64,000 nucleotides of DNA from positions 884,384-948,383 of the forward strand of contig NZ_NQVN01000001.1 of the NCBI RefSeq assembly GCF_002770725.1, in the 5' to 3' direction. Source of the DNA: Pleomorphomonas carboxyditropha (lineage in GTDB: Bacteria > Pseudomonadota > Alphaproteobacteria > Rhizobiales > Pleomorphomonadaceae). Positions 1-8,009 of this stretch are shown piece by piece. A program made the position numbers and the translations under genes. Below the pieces are notes generated by a model. It had not been told where the DNA came from. It ran no database searches and saw nothing but the letters and a program-made list of their open reading frames with translations. Positions within the stretch are counted from its first letter, which is position 1, and every line of letters begins with the position of its first letter.

Positions 1-678
1 ACCGCTGGTTCGATCCGCTATGGCGACGTCGAGATCGTTTCGCTGAAGGGCGAGGCGCTGCGCCGCTGGCGGCGCGACTGCGCCATGATCTTCCAGCAGT
101 TCAATCTGGTGCCGCGCCTCGACGTGCTGACCAACGTGCTGCTCGGCCGCCTCAATCACCGTTCGACGGCGCTGTCGGTGATGAATCTCTTCAGCCGCGA
201 CGAGCGCATCATGGCCATCGCAGCGCTGGAACGGCTCGGCATCGAGCAGACGGTGCTGCAAGCGGCCGGCACGCTCAGCGGCGGCCAGCAGCAGCGCGTC
301 GCCATCGCCCGCGCCCTGATGCAGGAGCCGCGCGTCATCCTCGCCGACGAGCCGATCGCCTCGCTCGACCCGCTCAACGCCAAGGTGGTGATGGACGCGC
401 TCGCCGACATCAACCGCCGTGACGGCATCACGGTCATCACCAATCTTCACACCCTCGACACGGCGCGCGCCTACTGTCAGCGCATCCTCGGCATGGCCGA
501 GGGGAGGGTGGTGTTCGACGGCCCACCGGCCGAGCTGACGGCCGAGGTGGTCCGCCGCATCTACGGCGCCGAGGACGATTTCGACGAGCGCATGACTTCG
601 ACCTCGATCACCCCTCAATGGGTGCCGGCGCCGGAGACCGTTCCGGGCCTCGCCATGCAGGCCGCCGCCGCCATGTAA
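1..678 (+). CDS. phnC: Phosphonate ABC transporter ATP-binding protein, 5'-truncated by window edge
   Basis: The open frame runs from the first base of the window, so the true start lies upstream. About 225 codons are visible. The Q-loop region (FQQFNLV), the ABC signature [15 protein letters not shown], Walker B (VILADEP) and the D-loop (ASLDP) are present; the Walker A P-loop must lie in the missing N-terminal part (PhnC proteins are usually about 270-280 residues). The [14 protein letters not shown] stretch is typical of PhnC. It energises uptake of phosphonates (or phosphite/phosphate esters) through the PhnE permeases. Its neighbours phnD, phnE1 and phnE2 complete the importer, and phnM/phnN link it to C-P lyase metabolism. 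The C-P lyase core genes (phnGHIJKL) are not visible and may lie upstream of the window. Confidence 0.95.
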   Translation, partial: TAGSIRYGDVEIVSLKGEALRRWRRDCAMIFQQFNLVPRLDVLTNVLLGRLNHRSTALSVMNLFSRDERIMAIAALERLGIEQTVLQAAGTLSGGQQQRVAIARALMQEPRVILADEPIASLDPLNAKVVMDALADINRRDGITVITNLHTLDTARAYCQRILGMAEGRVVFDGPPAELTAEVVRRIYGAEDDFDERMTSTSITPQWVPAPETVPGLAMQAAAAM

Positions 679-934
679 GGCGGCCAGCATCACGAACCAA
701 GTTTCGAGCACGCGAGGCCGGCTGCCGGTTTCGTGGGTAGCGATCCCGCGCGCTCGTCTATCCGCGCCTAGAGCCTTTTCCCGATCGGGCGGAATCGCCC
801 GGCCGACAAGAAAAGTCCACAGATTCAAAAGCTTGGGAATATTCGGTCGGATCGTTTCGATCCGGGCCGGATATGCCCCGAGGCGCAACATGACCATCCG
901 ACCGGCGGGGCCGGCGGAACCAGGAGTGAGACGG

Positions 935-1840
935 ATGTTGAAGAAGATTCTATTTGCCGCAACCGCCCTCGTCGCGCTCGCCGGCGCCGCCGCCGCCGAG
1001 GAGATCAAGGATTTCCGCATCGGCATTCTGGGCGGCGAGAACGAGGCCGACCGCCTGCGCAACTTCAAGTGCCTGCAGGACAAGCTGCCGGCCGTCCTCG
1101 GCGTCGAGAAGGTATCGCTGTTCCCGGCCGCCGACTATGACGGCGTCATTCAAGGCCTTTTGGGCGGCACGCTCGACGAGGCCGAGCTCGGTGCTTCCGG
1201 CTACGCCAAGATCGCCTTGGCCAATCCGGATGCCGTCTCTCCGGTGCTGACCACCGTCCAGACCGACGGCTCGACCGGTTACTATTCGATCATGGTCGCC
1301 GCCAAGGACAGCGGCATCAAGACGCTGGCCGATCTCAAGGGCAAGAAGCTCGGCTTTGCCGATCCGGACTCGACGTCCGGCTACCTCGTTCCGGTCGTCT
1401 CCCTGCCGGACGATATCGGCGCGCCGGTCAAGGACTATTTCGCCTCGACGGGTTTCGGCGGCGGCCACGAGAACCTGGTGCTCGAAGTGCTGAAGGGCAC
1501 CTTCGACGCCGGCACCACCTTCGGTTCGGGCGTCGGCGAGTTCAAGGACGGCTACACCTCCGGCAATCTCAGGAAGATGGTCGAGAAGGGCATGCTCAAC
1601 ATGGACGACCTCGTCGAGGTCTGGAAGTCGCCGCTCATCCCCAACGGTCCGATCGTCGTCCGCAACGCCCTGCCGGATGACATCAAGACCAAGTTCGTCG
1701 CCTTCATGAAGGATCTGCCGAAGTCGGATGCCGCCTGCTTCTCGGCCATCGAGGGTGGCGATTTCAAGGACTTCACCGACGTGACGCCGGACTTCTACAA
1801 GACCATCGTCGCTGCCCGCAAGGCGCAGATCGGCGGCTGA
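935..1840 (+). CDS. phnD: Phosphonate ABC transporter substrate-binding protein
   Basis: Encodes a 301-residue periplasmic binding protein that captures phosphonates for the PhnCE importer. Residues 1-21 form a signal peptide (basic MLKK, then an Ala/Leu-rich core ending AGAAAAEE). The mature part (IGILGGENEADRL near the N terminus, DPDSTSGYLVP in the middle) fits the PhnD/phosphate-phosphonate binding family (SBP_bac type 2-like fold). An in-frame start exists at 833, but 935 is chosen because it sits just after AGGAG (922-926) and begins directly with the signal peptide. The 256-base gap after phnC contains a short perfect hairpin (786-801, CGGGCG/CGCCCG), which could tune or stabilise the message for the binding protein; this is inference. 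Confidence 0.94.
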   Translation: MLKKILFAATALVALAGAAAAEEIKDFRIGILGGENEADRLRNFKCLQDKLPAVLGVEKVSLFPAADYDGVIQGLLGGTLDEAELGASGYAKIALANPDAVSPVLTTVQTDGSTGYYSIMVAAKDSGIKTLADLKGKKLGFADPDSTSGYLVPVVSLPDDIGAPVKDYFASTGFGGGHENLVLEVLKGTFDAGTTFGSGVGEFKDGYTSGNLRKMVEKGMLNMDDLVEVWKSPLIPNGPIVVRNALPDDIKTKFVAFMKDLPKSDAACFSAIEGGDFKDFTDVTPDFYKTIVAARKAQIGG

Positions 1841-1906
1841 GCGCGGTTCGTGTCTTTCGGACCGGCCGGAACTCTCCGGCCGGTCCCGCTCCAATTCGGG
1901 TCCGAC

Positions 1907-2854
1907 ATGCCGACGAGACTTTCCGACCGCGCAGCGCTTATCGAACGCCACTGGCAGGCCCAGGCGCGCGTGCGGCGCCTTTACACCGTTCTCGGCGTCG
2001 GCGGCCTGATCGTCGCGGTGGCGCTGTCGCTATGGTTCGCCAACGAGGCCAACGCCGGCAAGTTTTTCGACCGGCTGCCACATTTTCTCGATTTCACCGG
2101 CGATCTGGTGCCGCGCGACTGGCTCGAAGTGGGGCGCGCCATGTTCGACCTGCCCTCACCCTACGACGACGGCAGTCTCAGGTACAACTACCCGGAGGGT
2201 CGCGCCTACTTGATGGCCGGCCTCTATATTCCCGAATACATCGACCAGATGGCCATCACCCTCAACATAGCGCTGCTGTCGACGGTGCTCGGCACGCTCA
2301 TCGGCGGCCTGCTGTCGTTTCTCGCCGCCCGCAACATGATGCCCAACCGGCTGGTGCGCTGGCCGGCCCGCCGGTTCATGGAAATCCTGCGCGCCTTTCC
2401 CGACGTGGTGGTGGCCGGCTTCTTCCTGTCTTTCCTCACGGTCGGACCGATACCGGCCATTGCGGCGGTGACGATCCATACCATCGGCGCGCTCGGCAAG
2501 CTGTTCTTCGAGGTGATCGAGAACGCCGACATGAAACCCGAGGAGGGGCTCAGGGCCGTCGGCGGCAACTGGATCGAGCGTGTCCGCTTCGCCATGCTGC
2601 CGCAGGTGCTGCCCAACTTCGCCAGCTATTTCCTCCTGCGCCTCGAGATCAACGTGCGCGCCTCTACCATCATCGGCGCCGTCGGCGGCGGCGGCATCGG
2701 TGAGCTTCTGCGCCTGTCGATCAGCCAGAACCACGGCGCCAAGACCATCGCCATCGTCATCCTGCTGTTTGGCACCATCGTCGCCGTCGACCAGTTTTCC
2801 GCCTGGCTGCGCCGGGGCCTGGTCGGCCGCGACGCCTTCCTGCCGGCCGCCTGA
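1907..2854 (+). CDS. phnE: Phosphonate ABC transporter permease (first PhnE)
   Basis: A 315-residue inner-membrane permease. There is one hydrophobic segment near residues 28-48, then a binding-protein-dependent transport domain in the C-terminal two thirds with a conserved EAA loop (ENADMKPEEGLRAVGG) that contacts PhnC. The C-terminal GAVGGGGIGELL motif is typical of PhnE. An upstream in-frame start at 1850 exists, but the residues it would add (GPAGTLRPVPLQFGS) look like untranslated sequence; ATG 1907 gives the family-like N terminus. It is followed 12 bases later by a second, larger permease gene, so the importer is probably a PhnE1/PhnE2 heterodimer, as in rhizobia. Confidence 0.93.
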   Translation: MPTRLSDRAALIERHWQAQARVRRLYTVLGVGGLIVAVALSLWFANEANAGKFFDRLPHFLDFTGDLVPRDWLEVGRAMFDLPSPYDDGSLRYNYPEGRAYLMAGLYIPEYIDQMAITLNIALLSTVLGTLIGGLLSFLAARNMMPNRLVRWPARRFMEILRAFPDVVVAGFFLSFLTVGPIPAIAAVTIHTIGALGKLFFEVIENADMKPEEGLRAVGGNWIERVRFAMLPQVLPNFASYFLLRLEINVRASTIIGAVGGGGIGELLRLSISQNHGAKTIAIVILLFGTIVAVDQFSAWLRRGLVGRDAFLPAA

Positions 2855-2866
2855 GGAGGCTCCGCG

Positions 2867-4357
2867 ATGCTTGCCCTCACCGCCGACCAATATGCCGACA
2901 TCGCCGCCCGCCACCCGGATGTGGTGCGGTCGCAATTCTGGACGGTGTGGCGCGTGCCGGCGCTGGCCGCCGCCACGGTTGTCTATCTGATGTTCTGCTG
3001 GTGGGTGTTCGGCATCGGCCAGGTGCTCGCCAACACCAACTGGCAGATCGCCGGCTCCTATCTCGTACAATGGGTGACCTACGAATACCGGCCGACCATC
3101 TCGATCGACCGCGATGGCGCCATGGCCGTGACCTTTCCGCGCTTCGATCCGATCGGCCCCAACCCGAAGCCCGACTGGATGACCGTCGAGCGGGCGCCCA
3201 TGGAGCGGCGCATCGCGGCGCCGAAGCCCACTGGTGCGACCGCTGGCGGATTCATGGCCGGCGGCGGCTTCATGGCACCCGATGCGGCGCCCGCTGTTTC
3301 CGCCACCCCGCCGACCGTCCGCATCGAGGAGGTGGTGAAGCGCGCCGAGGTGCGTTTCTCCGCCGGTGCCCGCCTTGTCGCCACACCCGACCGCATCGTC
3401 GTCGAGAAGGGCGGCGAGACGCTGGTCGTGCCGCTCGGCACCGGTGCCGACGTGCAGGCGACCGGGCCGCTGCCGGCCTGGGCGGCGCAGAAGCGGGCCG
3501 GCGATCGCATCATCGTCACCTTCGGCCTTTCGGGCTGGGCCCAGATCGACGGCGGGTCGGTGGCGGTGCACCGGCGCTTCCCCGGCTGGGTCAACTTCGT
3601 CTTCGATACCAACTCGGCCTTCTTCGGCAAGTCGGCCGGCGAGATCCTGCACCTGATCGCCGCCGAGCCGCGCCTCGACCTGGCCCGCAGCAACCTTGCC
3701 GTCGCCGTCGACGATTTTCTTTACAACCCGTCCTGGCAGCACCTCGACGTCTGGACCAAGCTGCTCGAAACCGTGGTGATGGCCTTCATCGGCACGCTGT
3801 TCGCAGCGATCGTCGCCTTCCCGCTCAGCTTCATTGCCGCCCGCAACATCACGGTCAACTGGCTGGCCAACCAGACGGCCAAGCGCTTCTTCGACTTCCT
3901 GCGTTCGGTCGACATGCTGATCTGGGCGCTGTTCTTCACCCGCGCCTTCGGCCCGGGACCGATCTCCGGCATGGCGGCGATCTTCTTCACCGACACCGGT
4001 TCGCTCGGCAAGCTGTTCTCGGAGGCGCTGGAGAACATCGACGGCAAGCCGCGCGACGGGCTGACCTCGGTGGGCGCCGCGCCGATCGCCGTGCAACGCT
4101 TCGGCGTGCTGCCGCAGGTGTTGCCCGTCTTCGTCAGCCAGACGCTGTATTTCTGGGAATCCAATACCCGTTCGGCCACCATCATCGGCGCCATGGGCGC
4201 CGGCGGCATCGGCCTCAAGCTGTGGGAGGCGATGCGCACCCACACCAACTGGCCGAACATTTTCTACATGGTGATCCTGATCATCGGCACCGTGTTCATC
4301 TTCGACACCATTTCCAATGCCCTGCGCAGCCGGCTGACCGGCCGCGCGCAGTCTTGA
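2867..4357 (+). CDS. phnE: Phosphonate ABC transporter permease (second PhnE) with large soluble insert
   Basis: A 496-residue permease preceded by a good ribosome site (GAGGAGG). The transport domain is confined to roughly residues 297-490, with an EAA loop ENIDGKPRDGLTSVGA and the C-terminal GAMGAGGIGLKL motif. Residue 30-58 is a first membrane segment, and between it and the transport domain is a soluble stretch of about 230 residues containing Gly/Met-rich (GGFMAGGGFMAP) and beta-rich parts (TPDRIVVEKGGETLVVPL). This makes it much longer than PhnE1. Enlarged second permeases occur in rhizobial phn/pho operons; the role of the insert is not known to me. It probably projects into the periplasm. 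Confidence 0.92.
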   Translation: MLALTADQYADIAARHPDVVRSQFWTVWRVPALAAATVVYLMFCWWVFGIGQVLANTNWQIAGSYLVQWVTYEYRPTISIDRDGAMAVTFPRFDPIGPNPKPDWMTVERAPMERRIAAPKPTGATAGGFMAGGGFMAPDAAPAVSATPPTVRIEEVVKRAEVRFSAGARLVATPDRIVVEKGGETLVVPLGTGADVQATGPLPAWAAQKRAGDRIIVTFGLSGWAQIDGGSVAVHRRFPGWVNFVFDTNSAFFGKSAGEILHLIAAEPRLDLARSNLAVAVDDFLYNPSWQHLDVWTKLLETVVMAFIGTLFAAIVAFPLSFIAARNITVNWLANQTAKRFFDFLRSVDMLIWALFFTRAFGPGPISGMAAIFFTDTGSLGKLFSEALENIDGKPRDGLTSVGAAPIAVQRFGVLPQVLPVFVSQTLYFWESNTRSATIIGAMGAGGIGLKLWEAMRTHTNWPNIFYMVILIIGTVFIFDTISNALRSRLTGRAQS

Positions 4358-4374
4358 CGAAAAGAAGACCTGAG

Positions 4375-5520
4375 ATGACCGATGCGCGCGATTTCGAGAT
4401 TTGCAACGCCAACCTCGTGCTGGAGGACCGCGTCGTCGCCGGCGGCGTGGTCGTGCGCGACGGCCGCATCGCCGAGGTGACGGAAGGGTCGGCGCGGAGC
4501 GGCCTCGATCTCGAAGGAGATTATCTCATTCCCGGCCTCGTCGAGCTGCACACCGATCATCTCGAGGTGCATTATGCGCCGAGGCCCGGCGTGCGCTGGG
4601 ACACTATCGCCGCCATCCAGGCGCACGACGGCCAGGTGGCGACGGCCGGCATTACCACGGTGTTCGACTGCCTGCGCATGGGGTCGGACGAGGATGGCGG
4701 CTTCGCACCGGGCGAGATGCGGGCGCTGGCCGATGCGCTGCACGAGGGGCGCGAGCAGGGCCGTTTCCGCGCCGACCATCTCATCCACTTGCGCTGCGAG
4801 GTATCGGCGCCCGACATGCTCGCCGACTACGAGGCCTTCCGCGACGATCCCTTGGTGCACCTCGCCTCGGTGATGGACCATGCGCCGGGCCAGCGGCAGT
4901 TCCAGACGATGGACCAGTACACGCTCTACTACAAGACCAAGCGCGGCCTTTCCGACGCAGCCTTCGCCGCCTTCATTGCCCGTCGGCAAGAGGCATCGGC
5001 CCGCCATTCCGGCCCCAATCGTCAGGCTGTGGCTGCCGATTGCCGGGCGCGCGGCATCGCGCTGGCCAGCCATGACGACGCCACCATCGACCATGTCGCC
5101 GAGTCGGCCGGCCATGGCGTCCGCATCGCCGAGTTCCCGACGACGCTCGACGCGGCGCGCGCCTCGCATGCCGCCGGCATCGCCGTGCTGATGGGCGCGC
5201 CCAACATCGTGCGCGGCCGGTCGCATTCCGGCAACATTGCGGCCGGCGACCTGGCGGCTGCCGGCGTGCTCGACGTGCTCTCCTCCGATTACGTGCCGAT
5301 CAGCCTGATCCACGCCCCGTTCATCCTGGCCGACCGGGTGGCTGGCATCGATCTGCCGCAGGCGATCGCCATGGTCACCGCCACGCCGGCCCGGAGCGTC
5401 GGCCTTGCCGACCGCGGCCGCCTCGCCGAGGGGCTCCGCGCCGACCTGGTTCGCGTGCATCGCGACGCGGGCGTTCCGGTAGTGCGGGCCGTCTGGCGCG
5501 AAGGGCGGCGGGTGGCGTGA
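4375..5520 (+). CDS. phnM: Alpha-D-ribose 1-methylphosphonate 5-triphosphate diphosphatase
   Basis: A 381-residue amidohydrolase-fold enzyme. In the C-P lyase pathway PhnM removes pyrophosphate from ribose 1-(alkyl)phosphonate 5-triphosphate before C-P bond cleavage. The metal-binding motif VELHTDHLEVH, the internal AHDGQVATAGITTVFD stretch and the C-terminal SSDYVP (metal Asp) motif are all typical of PhnM. The start ATG 4375 follows AAAAGAAGACC, 17 bases after phnE2 ends. The stop codon shares its last base with the start of phnN (TGATG), indicating translational coupling. Confidence 0.95.
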   Translation: MTDARDFEICNANLVLEDRVVAGGVVVRDGRIAEVTEGSARSGLDLEGDYLIPGLVELHTDHLEVHYAPRPGVRWDTIAAIQAHDGQVATAGITTVFDCLRMGSDEDGGFAPGEMRALADALHEGREQGRFRADHLIHLRCEVSAPDMLADYEAFRDDPLVHLASVMDHAPGQRQFQTMDQYTLYYKTKRGLSDAAFAAFIARRQEASARHSGPNRQAVAADCRARGIALASHDDATIDHVAESAGHGVRIAEFPTTLDAARASHAAGIAVLMGAPNIVRGRSHSGNIAAGDLAAAGVLDVLSSDYVPISLIHAPFILADRVAGIDLPQAIAMVTATPARSVGLADRGRLAEGLRADLVRVHRDAGVPVVRAVWREGRRVA

Positions 5521-6101
5521 TGAGCGGGCTTCGGGCAGCGCCGGCCGGCTGCATGATCGTCGTGGTCGGGCCATCCGGTGCCGGCAAGGACAGCCTGATG
5601 GCTCTGGCAGCCAACCGCCTCGCCGAACGGTCCGATATCGCCTTCGTGCGGCGGATGGTGACAAGGGCCGGCGACGCCGGTGGCGAGGCGCATTGGCCGG
5701 TGAGCCCCGACGAATTCGAGGCGGCGGCGGTGGCCGGCGGCTTTGCCGTTTTCTGGCGGGCACACGGCCATGGTTACGGCATCCCGGCCGCGACGCTCGA
5801 GGCAGTCCGGTCCGGCCGCTGCCTGGTCGCCAACGGCAGCCGCGCCGCCCTTGCCGATTTCGCCGCCGCTTATCCGTCGCTTGCGGTGATCCGCGTCACC
5901 GCCGACCGCGACTGCCTGATGGCCAGGCTCACGGCGCGTGGCCGCGAGACGGCGGCGGAAGTCAGCGCCCGCCTCGACCGGCCGGAACCGGCGTTGCCGG
6001 CCGGGCTGGCCGTTTACACCGTCGACAACAGCGGCGATCTTGCCGAGGCCGGACGGCGCTTTGCCGCGCTGGTCGAGGAAATTGCCGACCGTCAGGCCTG
6101 A
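5520..6101 (+). CDS. phnN: Ribose 1,5-bisphosphate phosphokinase
   Basis: A 193-residue P-loop kinase (guanylate-kinase-like). PhnN phosphorylates ribose 1,5-bisphosphate to PRPP, returning the sugar backbone of the C-P lyase pathway to nucleotide metabolism. The P-loop GPSGAGKDS lies at residues 17-25. A GTG three bases upstream (5517) could also start translation. The start overlaps the phnM stop by one base. The gene is followed 9 bases later by the DUF1045 gene, a frequent partner in alphaproteobacterial phn operons. Confidence 0.93.
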   Translation: MSGLRAAPAGCMIVVVGPSGAGKDSLMALAANRLAERSDIAFVRRMVTRAGDAGGEAHWPVSPDEFEAAAVAGGFAVFWRAHGHGYGIPAATLEAVRSGRCLVANGSRAALADFAAAYPSLAVIRVTADRDCLMARLTARGRETAAEVSARLDRPEPALPAGLAVYTVDNSGDLAEAGRRFAALVEEIADRQA

Positions 6102-6110
6102 AGGACGATC

Positions 6111-6800
6111 ATGCCGCACCGTGCCCGCTACGCGCTCTACTACGCCCCATCGATCGACCATCCGCTCAGGCGCACCGCGGTGCGATGGCTTGGCCGCGAT
6201 GCCTTCGGTGGCCGGGTGCCGGCGCGAACGCTGCCGCCGGCCTGGGAGCCGCTGGTGACCGATCCGCGCCGCTACGGCTTCCACGCCACGCTGAAGCCGC
6301 CGATGCGCCTCAAGCCGGAGTTTCATTCCTGGGACTTGCAGGCCGCCGCCGGCGATTTTGCCCGGAGGCAAGCGCCGCTGGATATCGGCTGCCTCAAGGT
6401 GGCGCGCATCGGCCATTTTTTCGCGCTGGTTCCAGAGGATGCCCCCGCCGCGCTGCGAACGCTCGCCGACGCGGTGGTAACCGAGTTCGACCGATTCCGG
6501 GCTCCCATGGGCGCCGAGGAGTTCGCCCGCCGCAACGGGTCCAACCTCGATGCGGTCGAGGTGGAGAACCTCAAGACCTGGGGCTATCCTTATGTCTTCG
6601 GACGGTTCCGTTTCCATATGTCGCTGACCGGCCCGGTGCCGGAAGAGCTGCGCGCGGCGGTGGGCGGCCATCTTGCCGAACTGTTCGCCGACAGCCTGCG
6701 ACAGCCCGTCGTCCTCGACGCGCTGACCATATTCATGGAGGAGGTGCCAGAGGCCGACTTCGTCGCCCTGTCGCGCGCCGAGTTCGGCGGGCAGGCCTGA
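6111..6800 (+). CDS. DUF1045 phosphonate-operon protein, 2H phosphoesterase-like
   Basis: A 229-residue protein of the DUF1045 family found in many phn operons. Two short H-x-(T/S)-L motifs are visible, HATL at residues 58-61 and HMSL at 169-172, the hallmark of the 2H phosphoesterase superfamily, whose members often open cyclic phosphodiester bonds. No phnP (the cyclic phosphodiesterase of the E. coli pathway) is seen here, so this protein may supply the step from 5-phosphoribosyl 1,2-cyclic phosphate to ribose 1,5-bisphosphate, the substrate of PhnN encoded next door. That assignment is inference from fold and context. It is the last gene of the operon; only 20 bases separate it from the converging lacI-type gene. 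Confidence 0.88.
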   Translation: MPHRARYALYYAPSIDHPLRRTAVRWLGRDAFGGRVPARTLPPAWEPLVTDPRRYGFHATLKPPMRLKPEFHSWDLQAAAGDFARRQAPLDIGCLKVARIGHFFALVPEDAPAALRTLADAVVTEFDRFRAPMGAEEFARRNGSNLDAVEVENLKTWGYPYVFGRFRFHMSLTGPVPEELRAAVGGHLAELFADSLRQPVVLDALTIFMEEVPEADFVALSRAEFGGQA

Positions 6801-6820
6801 CCGCCGAGCCTTCCGGCCCG

Positions 6821-7831
6821 TTATCCATCCGTCGCCGGCGCACAGCTGTCGCCGAGCACCAGGCTTGGCGTGAACACCACGTTGCCCGGCGGCCGGGAAT
6901 TGCCGTGCTGGATGCGGTCGACCAGCAGGCGGAGCGCCTCGTAGGTCATTTCCTCCAGGGGGTGCTCGGTGCGGGTCAACTGCGGCCGCAGGCCGCCCGG
7001 CCCGGAGACGGTGTCGGTCGAGACGATCGAGATGTCCTCCGGGCACCGGAGGCCGAGATCGGACAGCGCCCGCATCACGCCGAGGGCCATCAGCCCGTTG
7101 GCGACATAGAGCGCCGAAGGTCTGTCCGGCTGCTTCAGCATCTCGCGGGCCACCGAATAGGCCATCTGCTCGCGGAAGTCGCCGCTGCGGATGTGTTCGG
7201 GGCGCGGCGTCACGCCCCGGGCGGCCATGGCGTCGATCATGCCGGCGAGGCGGTCGCGTCCGGTGTTGAGATGGGTGGGCGCGGCGATCGAGCCAATGCG
7301 GCGATGGCCGAGGTCGAGCAGATAGTTGGTGGCGAGCCGCGCCGCCTCGTGGTTGTCGAGCGTGACGGTGTCCATGTTGTCGCGGTTGAACGACCGGCCA
7401 TAAAGAACGGTCGGCGGCCAGCGGCGGGTGTCGCGGACCGGATAGTGATCCTCGTCGCCGACCGGAACCAGCAGCACGCCGTCGCAGCCGAGCATGCGGA
7501 CGCGGCTGAGGATTCGCTTTTCGTTGTCCGGCTTCTCGTCGCTGTTGAAGACGACCAGCGAATAGCCCCAGGCCGACACATCGGCTTCCGCCGCCCAGAC
7601 GAGGCGGGAATAGAAGGGGTTGGCGAGGTCGGCCACCACCAGCGCGATGAGCTGACTTCGCCCGTGCTTGAAATTGCGCGCCACCTGCGACGGCGCATAG
7701 CCCAGGGCGTCGATCGCCGAGAGCACTCTCGCCCTGAGCGCCGGGCTCACATAGGCGCTGTCGTTGATCACCGCCGACACGGTCGCGGTGGATACTTCCG
7801 CCTCTCGGGCGACATCCTTGATCGTAGCCAT
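6821..7831 (-). CDS. LacI-family transcriptional regulator
   Basis: A 336-residue regulator. The N terminus has the LacI helix-turn-helix (TIKDVAREAEVSTATVSAV) followed by a hinge and a periplasmic-binding-protein-like effector domain (for example ALVVADLANPFYSRLVW). The frame stays open upstream of 7831, but the family always starts at this ATG two residues before IKDVA. It is divergent from an ABC importer operon starting at 8010, and two matching palindromic operators lie between them, one just before its own start. It most likely represses both itself and the importer operon and responds to the imported compound. The ligand cannot be deduced. Confidence 0.93.
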   Translation of the reverse strand: MATIKDVAREAEVSTATVSAVINDSAYVSPALRARVLSAIDALGYAPSQVARNFKHGRSQLIALVVADLANPFYSRLVWAAEADVSAWGYSLVVFNSDEKPDNEKRILSRVRMLGCDGVLLVPVGDEDHYPVRDTRRWPPTVLYGRSFNRDNMDTVTLDNHEAARLATNYLLDLGHRRIGSIAAPTHLNTGRDRLAGMIDAMAARGVTPRPEHIRSGDFREQMAYSVAREMLKQPDRPSALYVANGLMALGVMRALSDLGLRCPEDISIVSTDTVSGPGGLRPQLTRTEHPLEEMTYEALRLLVDRIQHGNSRPPGNVVFTPSLVLGDSCAPATDG

Positions 7832-7840
7832 CGTATACCA

Positions 7841-7854
7841 GCTAAACGTTTCGC
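7841..7854. promoter_or_regulatory. LacI-type operator 1 (GCTAAACGTTTCGC)
   Basis: A near-perfect palindrome with a central AAACGTTT, ten bases upstream of the lacI-type start codon. Its reverse complement, GCGAAACGTTTAGC, matches operator 2 at 7939-7952 in 13 of 14 positions. The CG-centred form is characteristic of LacI/PurR-family operators. Position suggests autorepression. Confidence 0.7.
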
Positions 7855-7908
7855 TGAGTATGGCAAGCGGCGCATGGCGTTGTCTAGCAGTTTTTAGCGT
7901 AAATCCCC

Positions 7909-7952
7909 TTGACCTCTCCAAATGTTTGCGCGACGCTAGCGAAACGGTTAGC
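7909..7952 (+). promoter_or_regulatory. Importer operon promoter region with LacI-type operator 2
   Basis: TTGACC at 7909-7914 is a good -35 candidate; a -10 is not clear but would fall in 7932-7939. Operator 2, GCGAAACGGTTAGC at 7939-7952, overlaps or directly follows it, a position suited to repression. Operators 1 and 2 are centred 98 bases apart, so looping between them is possible. Confidence 0.55.
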
Positions 7953-8009
7953 CAAGTTCGCCAGACACCATAACGAAGCGATCGGCACCGCCTAAGGGAG
8001 AGGAACCCC

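Noticed and set aside
2156..4243. A 695-codon open frame on the minus strand opposite phnE1/phnE2.
   Set aside because: High GC keeps antisense frames open; composition is His/Arg/Gly-rich, no family features, and both phnE genes are certain.
5693..7897. A 734-codon plus-strand frame spanning phnN, DUF1045 and the lacI-type gene.
   Set aside because: It runs across three supported genes in wrong frames and shows no domain.
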